A model generated the notes under the pieces. That model was not told the DNA's origin. It worked only from the letters and a program-made list of their open reading frames with translations, and did not search any database. The translations under genes were made by a program, and so were the position numbers. From NCBI GenBank assembly GCA_963794475.1, contig CAWCDW010000007.1, forward strand, positions 186,001 to 250,000: 64,000 bases of DNA. The letters run 5' to 3'. Numbering within the stretch: the stretch's first letter is position 1; every line of letters begins with the position of its first letter. Source of the DNA: GAS188 sp963794475. Its GTDB lineage: Bacteria > Pseudomonadota > Alphaproteobacteria > Rhizobiales > Beijerinckiaceae. Positions 1-9,349 of this stretch are shown here, piece after piece.

Positions 1-3000
1 TCGGCTGCTGTCGTCGAAGCCAATGTTGCGCAGCCGATCGAGGCGCAGGTCGTCGGCGTCGACAAAATGATCTACATGAAGTCGACCAGCGCGCGATGAT
101 GGCTCCTACAACCTGACCGTCAGCTTCGACCTCGGCACCGACCCCGATATTGATACCGTCAACGTGAACAACCGCGTGCAGACGGCCCTCGCGCAGTTGC
201 CCTCCGAAGTCCAGCTGGAGGGCCTCACGATCCAGAAGAAATCATCGGCGGTCCTGCAATTCCTCTCGCTCTACAGCGACAACGACAAGCAGGACCCGCT
301 GTTCATCACCAACTATGCGATCATCAACATCGTCGATGTCTTGTCGCGGGTGCCGGGCGTCGGCCAGGCGCATATCTTCGGCGCGCTCAACTATTCGATG
401 CGCATCTGGTTCGACACGCAGCGCTTGGACAATCTGCACTTGACGCCGGCCGACATCATTTCGGCTATTCAGGCTCAGAACGTGCAGGCGCCGGTCGGCC
501 GTATCGGGGCGCGGCCGATCGGCCATGACCAGCAATTCCAGATGAACATCCAAACCCAGGGGCAACTCACGACCCCGGAGCAGTTCGGCGACATCGTGCT
601 GCGCGCGAACCCCGACGGCTCGCTCTTGCGCCTGCGCGACGTCGCACGGGTCGATCTCGGCGCCCAGAACGAGGATGTCGAAGGCCGGTTCAACGGGGAA
701 CCGGCAGTCGCCATCGGGCTCTATCTCTCGCCAGGCGCCAACGCGGTCAGCACCGCTTCGGCGGTCATCGCGACAATGGACCGCTTGAGCCAGCGGTTCC
801 CGCCCGGACTCAATTATGTCGTCAACTACGACACGACGACGTTCATACGCGCGACCGTTCGCGACGTGCTGATTACATTGGCGATCGCGTTCACGCTCGT
901 TGTGATCGTCGTCTTCTTCTTTCTCGGCAGCCTGCGCGCAACAATTATCCCGGCCGTCGCGGTGCCGGTCAGCGTCATCGGCAGCTTCGCGGTGCTGCTT
1001 GTGGCCGGGTATTCCGTCAATACCGTATCTTTGCTGGCGATGGTGCTCGCCATCGGCATCCTCGTCGATGACGCGATCGTGGTGGTCGAGAACGTCGAGC
1101 GGGTGATCGAGGAAAACCCGAATCTGTCTCCCGCCGATGCTACGAAAAAGGCGATGACCGAAATCACCGCGCCCATCATCGCCATCACGCTGGTGCTGCT
1201 TTCGGTGTTCGTGCCGGTGGCGTTCATCCCTGGGATCTCCGGGCAATTGTTCCGCCAGTTCGCGGTGACGATCAGCATCGCAATGCTCATCTCCGCGATT
1301 AACGCGCTGACCTTGTCGCCGGCGCTCTGCGCGATCTTCCTGCGCCATCGCGGCAGCAGGCGCGGTCCGCTGGGCTGGGTGTTGCAGCGCATCGACAACG
1401 TCCGCGACGGTTATGCCGCCGCGGTGCGCCGCCTGGTGCGCGTCTCGGTATTTGGCGTCGCGCTGATCGCGGCCAGCGCCGCGGCGATCTGGGCGCTCGC
1501 GCTGCGCACGCCGACCGGGTTTCTGCCTGAAGAGGATCAGGGCGCCTTCTTTGTAATCGTTCAATTGCCCGACGGCGCCTCTGTCTATCGCACCCGGGAG
1601 GCGGTCAGCCGCGTCACCAAGCTGCTCCAGCAGATGCCGCAAATGGACAAGGTGTTCGCGATCATCGGCTTTTCGATCATCGACGGCGTCAACGAGCCGA
1701 ATGCGGGTTTCATCGTCCCGACTATTGAAGCCGTTCGCGGACCGAGCGGGCGCGGCGAACTCGGCGCAGGCGCTGATCGGCCGAGTTTTTGCGGAAGGCC
1801 AGCAGGTGCGCAGCGCCAATGTGATCGCGTTCAACCTGCCACCAATCATCGGGCTCTCGACGACCGGTGGGTTCGAATACGACCTCGAGGGGTTGGAAGG
1901 GCAGGAGCCGGCCGCAATGAACAGCGTCATGCAGGCCGTTGTCGCCGCCGCGAACCACGACCCTAGCCTCACGCGCGTCTTTTCGACCTATACCGCCAGC
2001 AACCCATCGATCTGGCTCGACATCGACCGCGAGAAAGCACAGGCGCTGGGGCTCGGGATGAACGATGTGTTCGGCGCGCTGCAGGCGACGCTGGGCGGCA
2101 TGTACATCAACAACTTCAACCTGTTCGGGCGGGTTTGGCAGGTCAACATCGAAGGCGAGGCCGCCGCCCGCAACGATGTGCGGGCGTTGTGGCAGATTTA
2201 TATCCGAAACAAATCCGGCACCGACGTTCCGCTGCGGTCGATCGCAAATGCCCGGGTCGTCGTCGGCCCGCAGGTCATCACCCGTTACAACAACTACCGC
2301 GCGATCCCAATTCAGGGCAGCCCCTCGCCAGGGGCCTCGTCCGGGGCCGCGCTCGCGGCAATGGCCGAGGTCTCGGGCAAGACATTGCCAGCCGGCTATA
2401 CCTACGAATGGACCGGAACGGCGTACCAGGAAGTCGCGGCTTCGGGCCAAACCGGGGCGATCCTGGGCCTCGCGGTGCTGTTCGCGTTCCTGTTTCTGGT
2501 CGGCCTTTACGAAAGCTGGATGATTCCCATCCCTGTGCTGCTGTCGGTCCCGGTCGGTGTCTTGGGCGCGTTTCTCGGCATCCTGATCTTTCATCTGTCG
2601 CTCGACCTCTACGCCGAGATCGGCCTCGTGGTGTTGATCGCAATGGCGGCTAAGAATGGCATCCTGATCGTCGAATTCGCGAAGGACCAGCGCGAGCGGG
2701 GCATGGGTATTCAGGAAGCTGCGGTCCTGGGCGCGCGGATGCGGTTTCGCGCGGTTATGATGACCTCCTTCGCCTTCATCTTCGGCGTCTATCCGCTGGT
2801 CGTCGCAAAGGGCGCTGCGGAGATCAGTCGGCATGATGTTGGTACACCAGTGTTCGGCGGCATGATCGCGGCCAGCGCAATCGGGCTGTTTGTGATCCCA
2901 ATGCTCTATGTCACGTTCCAAACACTGCGTGAGCGTAGCAGCGCCCGGTTTCGGCGCGCGGAGGTGCCTACCGACAAAGGAACTCGAGGGCCCGTTCCGC

Positions 3001-3020
3001 AGATGGACCCCCCGTCCTAA
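1..3020 (+). pseudogene. RND efflux transporter (AcrB/MexB type), 5' cut by window, two frameshifts
   Basis: This encodes an inner-membrane proton-driven drug exporter of the hydrophobe/amphiphile RND family. The protein runs through three frames. Frame 1 covers bases 1-96 and stops at TGA 97-99. Frame 2 continues from about base 95 (DDGSYNLTVSF) to about 1725, and frame 3 runs from about 1725 (LKPFADRAGAAN) to the stop at 3020. Visible family marks are the porter segments, the membrane stretch LAMVLAIGILVDDAIVVVEN with the paired Asp of the proton relay, and the late segment with MAAKNGILIVEFAKD. Each break is repaired by removing one base (an extra C near 94, an extra A near 1725). The N-terminus lies outside the window and no MFP or OMF partner is visible. 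It is either a real pseudogene or an intact gene with two read errors. Confidence 0.85.
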
Positions 3021-3271
3021 CCATCCGTTCCGAGCGGCGGCTGTGTGACGAGGCCCACCGCAATCTGGTCTATCGCCGGTTCTGCCGGTGCGGCCTTGCC
3101 GGCTATGTACCAAGCGTCAGATGTTGCCCACCAAAAAAATCCGCGCCTGGTCCTGGCACGTTGGCGCCCAGCCCACGCCTGATGACCGTCCTCGGATTTC
3201 TTCCGAGGACCCGTCACGGCTATCCTCGTCCTTAGTCTTCAATGGCGTCGTAATTCGGCGCGCCAGCTGCC

Positions 3272-3571
3272 TCAGCGTGTCGCGAAATGCACCATCGTCA
3301 CGCCGCCCGTCGCGTAATTCGGCACATCGCCGGCGACAGCCTTGCCCTCTTTCGATTGCAGCGCGGCCATGAGCGCGGCTTCGTTTTCGAACTCGGCTTC
3401 GAAAATGCAAAAAGGCGCCTTTCCCGGCCCGAGGGGCTTCGCGTCGAAAGAGTAGCGGCTGGCCTTCAGGCCAGGGAGCTTGTCGGCGAGTGGCACATGG
3501 GTCTCGACATAATATTTGCGAAAGTGAGCCGGGTCCTTCGGCTCATTGTAGAGAACGAGAAGCTTGTGCAT
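3272..3571 (-). CDS. EthD-family small protein
   Basis: A 99-residue protein matching the EthD family of ferredoxin-like dimeric alpha+beta barrel proteins. Members are small cytoplasmic accessory or enzyme-like proteins, first known from ether degradation, mostly without a proven reaction. The pattern seen is an N-terminal strand (HKLLVLYNEPKDPAHFRKYY), the usual HVPLADKLPG segment, and a C-terminal GGVTMVHF strand. Length is normal for the family. The start is fixed by a strong AGGAGGAATTC directly upstream of ATG at 3571. It stands alone, convergent with the RND gene, with no neighbour that suggests a substrate. Family assignment is firm, function is not. Confidence 0.85.
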   Translation of the reverse strand: MHKLLVLYNEPKDPAHFRKYYVETHVPLADKLPGLKASRYSFDAKPLGPGKAPFCIFEAEFENEAALMAALQSKEGKAVAGDVPNYATGGVTMVHFATR

Positions 3572-3892
3572 GAATTCCTCCTGATCGCACGAAATGCGTA
3601 ATGACTTGTCTGATCAATATCTTAATCAGACACACAGCATAGCTGGGTCTCGGTGTGGGTCTCGCTGCAACAAATAGCACGGCACGATGAGCTACCACAG
3701 GGTCGGTGGAGTCGCGCACGCGTGTATGCGCGCCGCATCGCTACGCGATGCGAGCGTCTTGGATTTATCTTGGATCTTGGATCTTGGACTATCTTGGATC
3801 TCGAAGAAAAAACTTGGACCTCAGCAGGCTTTTTTGTTCGGCGCAGCACGGGGAGCACTTGCTCGAGCTTGAACTGTGAAAAGGAGGAGCCG
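3572..3892. other. Intergenic stretch with TCTTGGAT micro-repeats
   Basis: I find no convincing gene here. Bases 3757-3803 hold about five closely spaced copies of TCTTGGA(T/C), partly overlapping as ATCTTGGATCTTGGA. The stretch just before the next gene carries a strong ribosome binding site (AAAAGGAGGAGCC, 3879-3891). Confidence 0.6.
3757..3803. repeat. Direct micro-repeat of TCTTGGAT
   Basis: Five near-identical copies of an 8-base unit TCTTGGA(T/C) occur within about 47 bases, with spacings of 7 to 11 bases. The function is unknown. It could be a slippage-generated repeat or a binding-site array for the small downstream gene. Confidence 0.7.
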
Positions 3893-4050
3893 ATGACCGA
3901 TGCCATCAATCCCGCTCGACTGATGAGGTCACCGATGGGGAGAACACCTCGATACACCATCGATGATTGGCCAAGGTCATGGGCCGGTCGATGCATGATG
4001 TGCGTCGCATCCTCAGACTCGTGGGCGAGCCGCGATCCCAGCGGCGATGA
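3893..4050 (+). pseudogene. Small DNA-binding-like protein, broken by one frameshift
   Basis: A strong AAAAGGAGGAGCC precedes ATG at 3893. The first 25 codons read MTDAINPARLMRSPMGRTPR and on to YTIDD. The continuation LAKVMGRSMHDVRRILRLVG and EPRSQRR lies one frame over and ends at TGA 4048-4050. Adding one T to the TT at 3967-3968 (GATGATTTGGCC for GATGATTGGCC) would join the two halves into about 52 residues. The second half looks like a short helix-turn-helix. I do not recognise a named family. It is either a recently broken gene or a homopolymer read error. Confidence 0.45.
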
Positions 4051-4058
4051 GGCCGTAT

Positions 4059-4436
4059 TCAATTCGAATGCCACTCGCGGCCGCCGTCCGAGCCATTCAG
4101 CATTGTGCTGTTGAAACGGACGAGCGCGGCGGTTGCAATGGCCTCCTTTATTTGAGCATCGGTCGCACCAGCTGCTTTTGCCGCTTTAGTGTGAGCGAAA
4201 ACGCAATATGCACAAGGAATTTGTGCTGCCACACCGAGGGCAATGAGTTGCTTGGTTTTCCCGTCCAAAGCTCCCGTGGGATTCATCACAGCCAAGTATT
4301 CGTCCCATAGCGGCTTCAGTGCCTGGTCAGGAAGTGTCTGTTTCATCCATTCAGGGGGCTCCTGAGCGCTGACGCTTGGTTCCGTTGCCAAAGCCAACAA
4401 CAGCGCTAGACCGGCACTCGCTAGTAGAGTTCTCAT
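4059..4436 (-). CDS. Exported carboxymuconolactone decarboxylase/AhpD-like protein
   Basis: A 125-residue protein with an N-terminal signal peptide (MRTLLASAGLALLLALAT, cleavage likely near VSAQ) followed by a CMD domain with the redox/proton-relay motif PCAYCVFAHTKAAKAAG. The family contains gamma-carboxymuconolactone decarboxylase and AhpD-type peroxidase partners. The Cys-x2-Cys-x3-His here fits the AhpD-like type, and export is unusual. The start at 4436 is chosen because GGGAGAG lies 6-7 bases upstream and the signal peptide begins there; an in-frame ATG lies further upstream at 4541 but adds non-hydrophobic sequence. It is convergent with the small broken gene at 3893. A thiol peroxidase or disulfide role is inferred. 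Confidence 0.8.
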   Translation of the reverse strand: MRTLLASAGLALLLALATEPSVSAQEPPEWMKQTLPDQALKPLWDEYLAVMNPTGALDGKTKQLIALGVAAQIPCAYCVFAHTKAAKAAGATDAQIKEAIATAALVRFNSTMLNGSDGGREWHSN

Positions 4437-4518
4437 GACTGCTCTCCCTTGGAGTAATATTGAGGCGCCACCGATCGCGACACTGAGGCGCTTGGACACC
4501 CTTTGGGTTGGCGTGAAC

Positions 4519-4906
4519 TCAAACCGTCCACACGCCATCACCCCGCCGCTTCACCTCGACCAGATCACGATCATCACTCACCCTCGAAACAAACCTCAAC
4601 GCATCGTTGATATTCATCCCACGCCTATGAAGCCTCTGCCGCAACGTTCCGGATTGAGCCCATGCGCCAGAGCCAGCTCACAGACCCCCCGCACTCCCAC
4701 CCGGTTCCATACTCATCATACACATGCTTCTCCGCATCCGACATGCCCGATTTCTTCCATCGCTGCAGCCGTTCAACAGCCGCATCGTCCGCACCCTTCG
4801 AGCTCAGCCGAGATACCCCCCACCGCCCCCATCTCCAAGCCATTCGCCGCGACGTCGAATCGATCATCCCGGCACTTGCGTCTCGGCGCGACGAGCCCCG
4901 TTTCAT
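4519..4906 (-). pseudogene. Broken small gene with helix-turn-helix-like segment
   Basis: Protein-like sequence is spread over three frames. One frame gives AVERLQRWKKSGMSDAEKHV and DEYGTGWE (near 4700-4780). The second gives VRGVCELALAHGLNPE (about 4645-4695). The third gives TLRQRLHRRGMNINDALRFV down to VKRRGDGVWTV and a stop at 4519. Joined, the middle reads like an HTH of the ELARAHGL-x-TLRQRLHRRGM kind. At least two indels are needed, one near a G5 run. I do not recognise the family. It could be a phage- or plasmid-type regulator remnant. Confidence 0.4.
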
Positions 4907-4912
4907 TTCGCC

Positions 4913-5878
4913 CTATCCGAAAACCTCGGCATAGACCCGCAGCCAATTACCGGCGGTGATCTTTTCGCACTCCTCCTCGGTGAAGCCGACGCGCTTCAGC
5001 TCCTCTTGCACCTTACCCAGATCCGAAGGCCGGGTCAGCCAGCGGGGATCGGAAATCGGATCTGCGTTCGCGGCGGAGCCCGCGCCGTAATTGACGCTGC
5101 GCGACCAGCGCCCCATGCGCATCCAATCGAGATAGGCGCGATTGCCCTTGTGGATGAGGTCCGTGCCGATGCCGACGTGATCGATGCCCGCGATGTCGAC
5201 GGTTCGCGCGACCATCTCGCACCAGCTTTCGATGCTGTCGCAAGCAGCGACCGGGGTGATGTTGCGATAGGTGACGCAACCGATGATGCCGCCCTTCTCG
5301 CCCAACGCCTTGATCACCGCATCCTTCTTGTTGCGCCGGTGGGGGAAGAGCGAATCGGCATTGGCATGCGTCACCGCCACGGGCTTTTGCGACCATTCGA
5401 TCGTGTCCAGGGTTGTCTTCTCGCCGACATGGGACAGATCGACGAGAATCCTTGAGCGGTTCATCTCGCGCACCACCTCGCGGCCGAAGCGCGAAAGCCC
5501 GCCGTCGACCTCCTCGTAACAGCTTCCGCCGAGCTCATTTTGGTTGTTGTAGGTGAGCTGCATGACCCTCACGCCAAGCTCGGCGAAGAGCTCGACGTAA
5601 CGGATGCGGCCTTCGAGGCAATTGCTGTTCTGAAAGCCGAGGAGAAGGGCGACCCGATCGCTCTCGTGAGCCTTGAGGATATCGGCGGTCGAGCGCGCGA
5701 TGAGAACGACATCGGCGCATTCGCGCGCGAGGTCTCGCCATTGCCCAAGCGCATCGAGGGATTCGAGCGCGCCCTCCCAAAAGCCGAGCGTCGGCGTCAC
5801 GCAAGTGAAGCCCCCTCGCCGCAATTCCTCGAAGACTTCACGATCGTAAAAGCCGCATTGCAGGCCGTCGATGAGCAT
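4913..5878 (-). CDS. Membrane dipeptidase (peptidase M19) family, ligand-poor subgroup
   Basis: A 321-residue TIM-barrel protein of the renal dipeptidase family, which normally hydrolyses dipeptides with a di-zinc centre. Family marks are DLSHVGEKTTLDTIEWS, THANADSL...HRRNK and GIDHVGIGTDLI. Two metal positions look altered. The N-terminal HxD is replaced in MLIDGLQCGFYD, and the usual GxEGG segment reads GFQNSNCLEG. I recall such a subgroup in alphaproteobacteria, also annotated as dipeptidase. It has no signal peptide, so it is cytoplasmic. It is the last gene of the operon, starting 50 bases after the DUF3726 gene. A dipeptidase reaction should not be assumed; an amidohydrolase-like role on the operon's product is possible. 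Confidence 0.8.
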   Translation of the reverse strand: MLIDGLQCGFYDREVFEELRRGGFTCVTPTLGFWEGALESLDALGQWRDLARECADVVLIARSTADILKAHESDRVALLLGFQNSNCLEGRIRYVELFAELGVRVMQLTYNNQNELGGSCYEEVDGGLSRFGREVVREMNRSRILVDLSHVGEKTTLDTIEWSQKPVAVTHANADSLFPHRRNKKDAVIKALGEKGGIIGCVTYRNITPVAACDSIESWCEMVARTVDIAGIDHVGIGTDLIHKGNRAYLDWMRMGRWSRSVNYGAGSAANADPISDPRWLTRPSDLGKVQEELKRVGFTEEECEKITAGNWLRVYAEVFG

Positions 5879-5928
5879 CGTCTTCTCCTTGATGCAGCTC
5901 GCAAGCGGATGCGGCGAGCACCGCCTTT

Positions 5929-6564
5929 TTAGTCGTTGTCGATCTCGCCTGCACCGGCGCCGCTTGCGCGCGATTTCGCGCTCGCGGGCACATAGGTGAG
6001 GGCCTCGAAGGCTTGCAGCTTCGCCCAGCAGGCTTCATCGATCCTTGCTCCGCCGCCGGCCTCGAGGGTACGCCGCAAACCTTTCGACCCATCACCACCA
6101 TCGAAGGAGGAGAGGCTCACCTCCCCGGCTTTGTTTGCCGCGAGCGCGCAAGGCTCGCCCGAGATGACCGTGACGCCCAACGGCCAGAGCCGAAGCCTCA
6201 CCCCTTTCCAGGCGATTTCGACTTCCCGATCGGCGCGGGCCGCGAAAGGCAGAAGGAGGACCGGCGAGATGAGGCGCTCGATCATCGCGCCCGCAATGCC
6301 GAGATCGGAGAGATAGGCGCCGGCGCGGACCGGACAGAGCGAGGCGTCGGGACGCGCCGGCCTCAAGGTCGCGCCTTCGAGAACAGGAGGCGTCTCCCAG
6401 GCGCGCGTGGAAAGCAGGTTAACCAACGGCGCCTCGAAGGGAAGGCCGAGCCGCGCGAGAAAACGGGCCGCTTGCGCTGCCTCTTCGGCGAGCCCCCACT
6501 CCATTCCCGCGCCGCGAGCCGCCTTGAGGATGGTGGTCTCGATCTCGTTGAACGAGACGATCAT
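5929..6564 (-). CDS. DUF3726 family protein
   Basis: A 211-residue cytoplasmic protein (MIVSFNEIETTILKAARGAG...) that I recognise as DUF3726. The opening resembles Ldh2-type proteins in its helical AARGAG-x-EWGLAEEAAQAARFLA start. No catalytic motif is visible. From memory the family often sits beside Ldh2/malate dehydrogenase-like oxidoreductases, as here. The start at 6564 overlaps the stop of the upstream gene as ATGA (6564-6561), which indicates translational coupling and rules out the longer upstream start. Function is unknown; a partner or regulatory subunit for the dehydrogenase is an inference from context. Confidence 0.75.
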   Translation of the reverse strand: MIVSFNEIETTILKAARGAGMEWGLAEEAAQAARFLARLGLPFEAPLVNLLSTRAWETPPVLEGATLRPARPDASLCPVRAGAYLSDLGIAGAMIERLISPVLLLPFAARADREVEIAWKGVRLRLWPLGVTVISGEPCALAANKAGEVSLSSFDGGDGSKGLRRTLEAGGGARIDEACWAKLQAFEALTYVPASAKSRASGAGAGEIDND

Positions 6565-8243
6565 TCCCCATAAACCCATCGCTCGGTGCCCTCGGCGGCG
6601 AGCTCGTCGGGAAAAGGCGCGCCTTGAAACAAAGTGATGCGCACCCATCGGTCCGAACGCGGGTCGAAGCGCGTGGCGCCGAAGAAGGCAAGCTTGCAGC
6701 GCAAGAGATCAATCGGCCTCATCCGCGCCTCGATGAGGTTGTCGCGGATCTCCGAATAAGGGTGCCTCTGGGCGATCTGGATGCGGCGCACGGCATGGCG
6801 GTGCTCGGGATGGGCGAGAAGAAACGACGCAACGCTTGTGCGCCCCTCCTCACGCTCGAGCGCAACCGCGAGCGCCGCCACCTCGCGCGCGATGGCCAAG
6901 GGCTGCTCACGCTCCATGCCGGGCTCTTCGAAGCGCTCGCCAAGGCGCGGCTCGAGCTTCTCCTCGGACACATACCAAAATCGCGCGCTCGATCGGCCTT
7001 GCGAAAAATCGAGCTCGAGCGCCCAGGCATAATCGCGCTCGATCGAGCGCCTGAGCTCCATGCAGATCATCCTCCCGTCGATGCGGAAGCTTGTCGTCTC
7101 GTCGATCGACATGGTGTCGGCGAGATCGTCGACGAGATCGGCATGAGGTTCGATGAGAAGCGTGACCGTGTATTCCTGGCCTTCGAGCGTGAGATTTTCT
7201 TGCGCGAAACGCCAAATCGCCTCCCAGGGCCGGGGCGCCGTGAGGACGCGCTCGGTCGCGAAGCGATCGAGCCTCGCAAGATCGTCGACGAGCTCCCGGA
7301 TGCGTCGCGCTTGAACCTCATCGCTCGTCGTCCAGGCAGCGAGCCGGCGGCGTGAGCTTTGCAGCGCGGCGCGAAAAATCGCCGCCGATTTTCCGTTCCC
7401 ATGACTGAGCTCGCGCACGCGCGCGAGCGCGGTCTCGCGCGCCGTGATCCACCGATCGAGCAAGGCCGGGTGCTTCACGAGGAAAGGCGCCATGCCGAGC
7501 CCCGTCGCGTTGCCGATGCCGAAACGCCGGCGAAGGCGTCGGTCGAGCGTCACCGCCTTCACCCCTCCTTGCAAACGCGCCAGATGCTCAACGAGATCGA
7601 GGGTGAAGAGGCGGATGAGATAGACGGTGAGCATCTCGGCACGGAAGGGCGCGGAAAGCTCCGGCCAGTCCGCGATCTTGTCGCGATCGGCAATGCCGAA
7701 CTTGCCGTTGCCGTAGACCGCGGTGGTGCGCATCAAATAGCCGACGCCCTCGACCGAGGCCTCATCGGGTTGGCGTCCTTCGGCGAGCGCGTCGAGCACA
7801 TGATCGAAAAGGCGCACGCTGCGATTGGCGCGCGCGAGCACGAGCTCGGTCGCAAGATAGCGCCCCGCTTCTTGCCTCGGCACGTTGGCGGCAAGACGAG
7901 CGATGTCATGCGGCGTGGGAATGCCGTCGAAAAGCACGAAGGTCGCGTCCCAGGCTTCCGCGATCACGCGATCCGTGCGCTTCTCCGGCGCGAGCTCATG
8001 GCCGAAGGCGACGAGGCTGAGGACGCGGCCCTTGATTTCCACGGTGTAGATCGCCGTGCCGACGCCGCGTTCGTCGATGTGGAATGCATGTTTCACGACG
8101 CGCCAGTCCTCGTCGCGTATGCGGCGCAACAAGGCGCGAAGAAAGCTCAGCCGCGTCTGGTGCGCGCTGCCGAGACGGGCAAGCCGCATCACCTCATCCG
8201 GCGGCCGCAGCGAGAGCGCCTTCGGCAGAGGCTCAACCGTCAT
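6561..8243 (-). CDS. 560-residue protein of unknown function in the methyltransferase operon
   Basis: I do not recognise this protein. It starts MTVEPLPKALSLRPPDEVMR and has no signal peptide or membrane segment. An alpha-rich, Arg/Glu-rich sequence follows. Notable stretches are HIDERGVGTAIYTVEIKGRV (about 60-85), an LFDHVLDALAEGR region, RRRFGIGNATGLGMAPFLVK in the middle, and FLLAHPEHRHAVRRIQIAQR near the C-terminus. RFGIGNATGLGMAPF is glycine-rich and could be a nucleotide or substrate loop. Start and stop both overlap neighbours by ATGA (8243-8240 and 6564-6561), so its dose is tied to the methyltransferase and DUF3726 proteins. It may be the core novel enzyme of this operon. Confidence 0.8.
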   Translation of the reverse strand: MTVEPLPKALSLRPPDEVMRLARLGSAHQTRLSFLRALLRRIRDEDWRVVKHAFHIDERGVGTAIYTVEIKGRVLSLVAFGHELAPEKRTDRVIAEAWDATFVLFDGIPTPHDIARLAANVPRQEAGRYLATELVLARANRSVRLFDHVLDALAEGRQPDEASVEGVGYLMRTTAVYGNGKFGIADRDKIADWPELSAPFRAEMLTVYLIRLFTLDLVEHLARLQGGVKAVTLDRRLRRRFGIGNATGLGMAPFLVKHPALLDRWITARETALARVRELSHGNGKSAAIFRAALQSSRRRLAAWTTSDEVQARRIRELVDDLARLDRFATERVLTAPRPWEAIWRFAQENLTLEGQEYTVTLLIEPHADLVDDLADTMSIDETTSFRIDGRMICMELRRSIERDYAWALELDFSQGRSSARFWYVSEEKLEPRLGERFEEPGMEREQPLAIAREVAALAVALEREEGRTSVASFLLAHPEHRHAVRRIQIAQRHPYSEIRDNLIEARMRPIDLLRCKLAFFGATRFDPRSDRWVRITLFQGAPFPDELAAEGTERWVYGE

Positions 8244-9349
8244 CGCGAAGCCTTGCGGCAAACGAGATGCACATGGATGTAATCCATGCCATGCCCTTCT
8301 GGCGCCGTCGCGACGGCATCCCGGTAACGGGTGAAGAAGCTGTCGAGGATGCGCATGCGCTCTTGTGGCGGACGCGCTTCTGACAGCCCCGCCGCGAAGG
8401 TCGGCTCGCTCCACGAGCGAAGCGTCGGGATATACTCGTTTGCGAATTTCTCAGCCTGCTTGTGCTCGGCGAAGGCTTTGGCATAGGGGCAGACGAGGTG
8501 TCGCGCCTCGACGTGCTCGAGCCGAAGCCCCGCCCGATGAGCGGCGCTCGTTTCGTCTTTCAAGGGAGCGACGAACTCCTCGACCGTGCGATAGACCTGC
8601 GGGAAGTTGGTATTCGCGTATTCGGCCTCGGTGATCGCGCCTTCAGCCGCGAGCTCTCGCCAAAGCCGGCTGAACATATCGAACATGCTCACCCCGCCCG
8701 TATGGCCGAGATAGCGCCCCTTTTCGTCGATGCCGAAATTGAGGAAGACGAGCCGTCCGCCGGGGACGAGCTCACGGGCCCGCAATGCAAGAAGATTCGC
8801 CCATTCGTCGCGCCCGACCGCCTCATAGGCCCTGCGCTCGGCACCGCTCGCACCCACCATATGCACATGGTCGGTGATATTGCAGGGCACCTTGGAGACG
8901 TAATGCGAGGCGGTCGCCGAGAAGGCGAGGTTGAGGCTTTCGGCGGCGAAGATCTTTTGATGAAAGGAAGTCCCGGAGGCGTAGGGGTAGATCTCGTCGA
9001 GCATTGCGTAATAGCTCTCGATGTCGGTCTGGTTGTGGATCGTGCGGAAAAGTTGGCTGAAGTCATTCCGGGGAAGATCGGTGTAGACGATCTCGACAGG
9101 GCGCGACGGAAGCTTGCGACGCAGATGGCCGAGCACCTCGCGCCACATCCCCATCGAGGTGCCACCATCGGCGCAGCCCATGTCGGCGACCCGCACCCGC
9201 CTGCCATCATCGGCGAGCCCCATCCGGTCGATGGCGCCGATGATCAAGGGAATGGCGAGATTGATGACGTCGCGCGCGCCGGTCGTCGCCTTGGAATAGT
9301 AGCCCGCGCCTTTCATGGCCATGAAGCCGGCGGTTTCGTTCATCGTCAT
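8240..9349 (-). CDS. SABATH-type SAM-dependent carboxyl methyltransferase
   Basis: A 369-residue protein resembling the plant SABATH family (salicylate, jasmonate and similar carboxyl methyltransferases, PF03492). It would transfer a methyl group from SAM to a small-molecule carboxylate or nitrogen. Matching features in order are MKGAGYYSKATTGARDVIN (about 12-30, the start seen in SABATH enzymes), the SAM loop RVADMGCADGGTS (53-65), TDLPRNDFSQLF (90-101, matching plant NDLPxNDFN), SATASHYVSKVP (144-155, matching the SYSLQWLSxxP region) and ELVPGGRLV (193-201). Start 9349 overlaps the Ldh2 stop as ATGA, and its own stop overlaps the next start. Family assignment is good; the substrate is unknown and probably an acid made or used by the neighbouring dehydrogenase. 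Confidence 0.8.
   Translation of the reverse strand: MTMNETAGFMAMKGAGYYSKATTGARDVINLAIPLIIGAIDRMGLADDGRRVRVADMGCADGGTSMGMWREVLGHLRRKLPSRPVEIVYTDLPRNDFSQLFRTIHNQTDIESYYAMLDEIYPYASGTSFHQKIFAAESLNLAFSATASHYVSKVPCNITDHVHMVGASGAERRAYEAVGRDEWANLLALRARELVPGGRLVFLNFGIDEKGRYLGHTGGVSMFDMFSRLWRELAAEGAITEAEYANTNFPQVYRTVEEFVAPLKDETSAAHRAGLRLEHVEARHLVCPYAKAFAEHKQAEKFANEYIPTLRSWSEPTFAAGLSEARPPQERMRILDSFFTRYRDAVATAPEGHGMDYIHVHLVCRKASR

Noticed and set aside
242..1972. Long minus-strand open frame opposite the RND gene
   Set aside because: It is rich in His, Arg and Asp with no domain pattern, as expected for an antisense shadow of a GC-rich gene. The plus strand gives a clear RND protein.
3622..4114. Long open frames on both strands over 3.6-4.1 kb
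   Set aside because: The plausible protein is the short plus-strand one starting at 3893 with a strong ribosome binding site; the longer frames look random.
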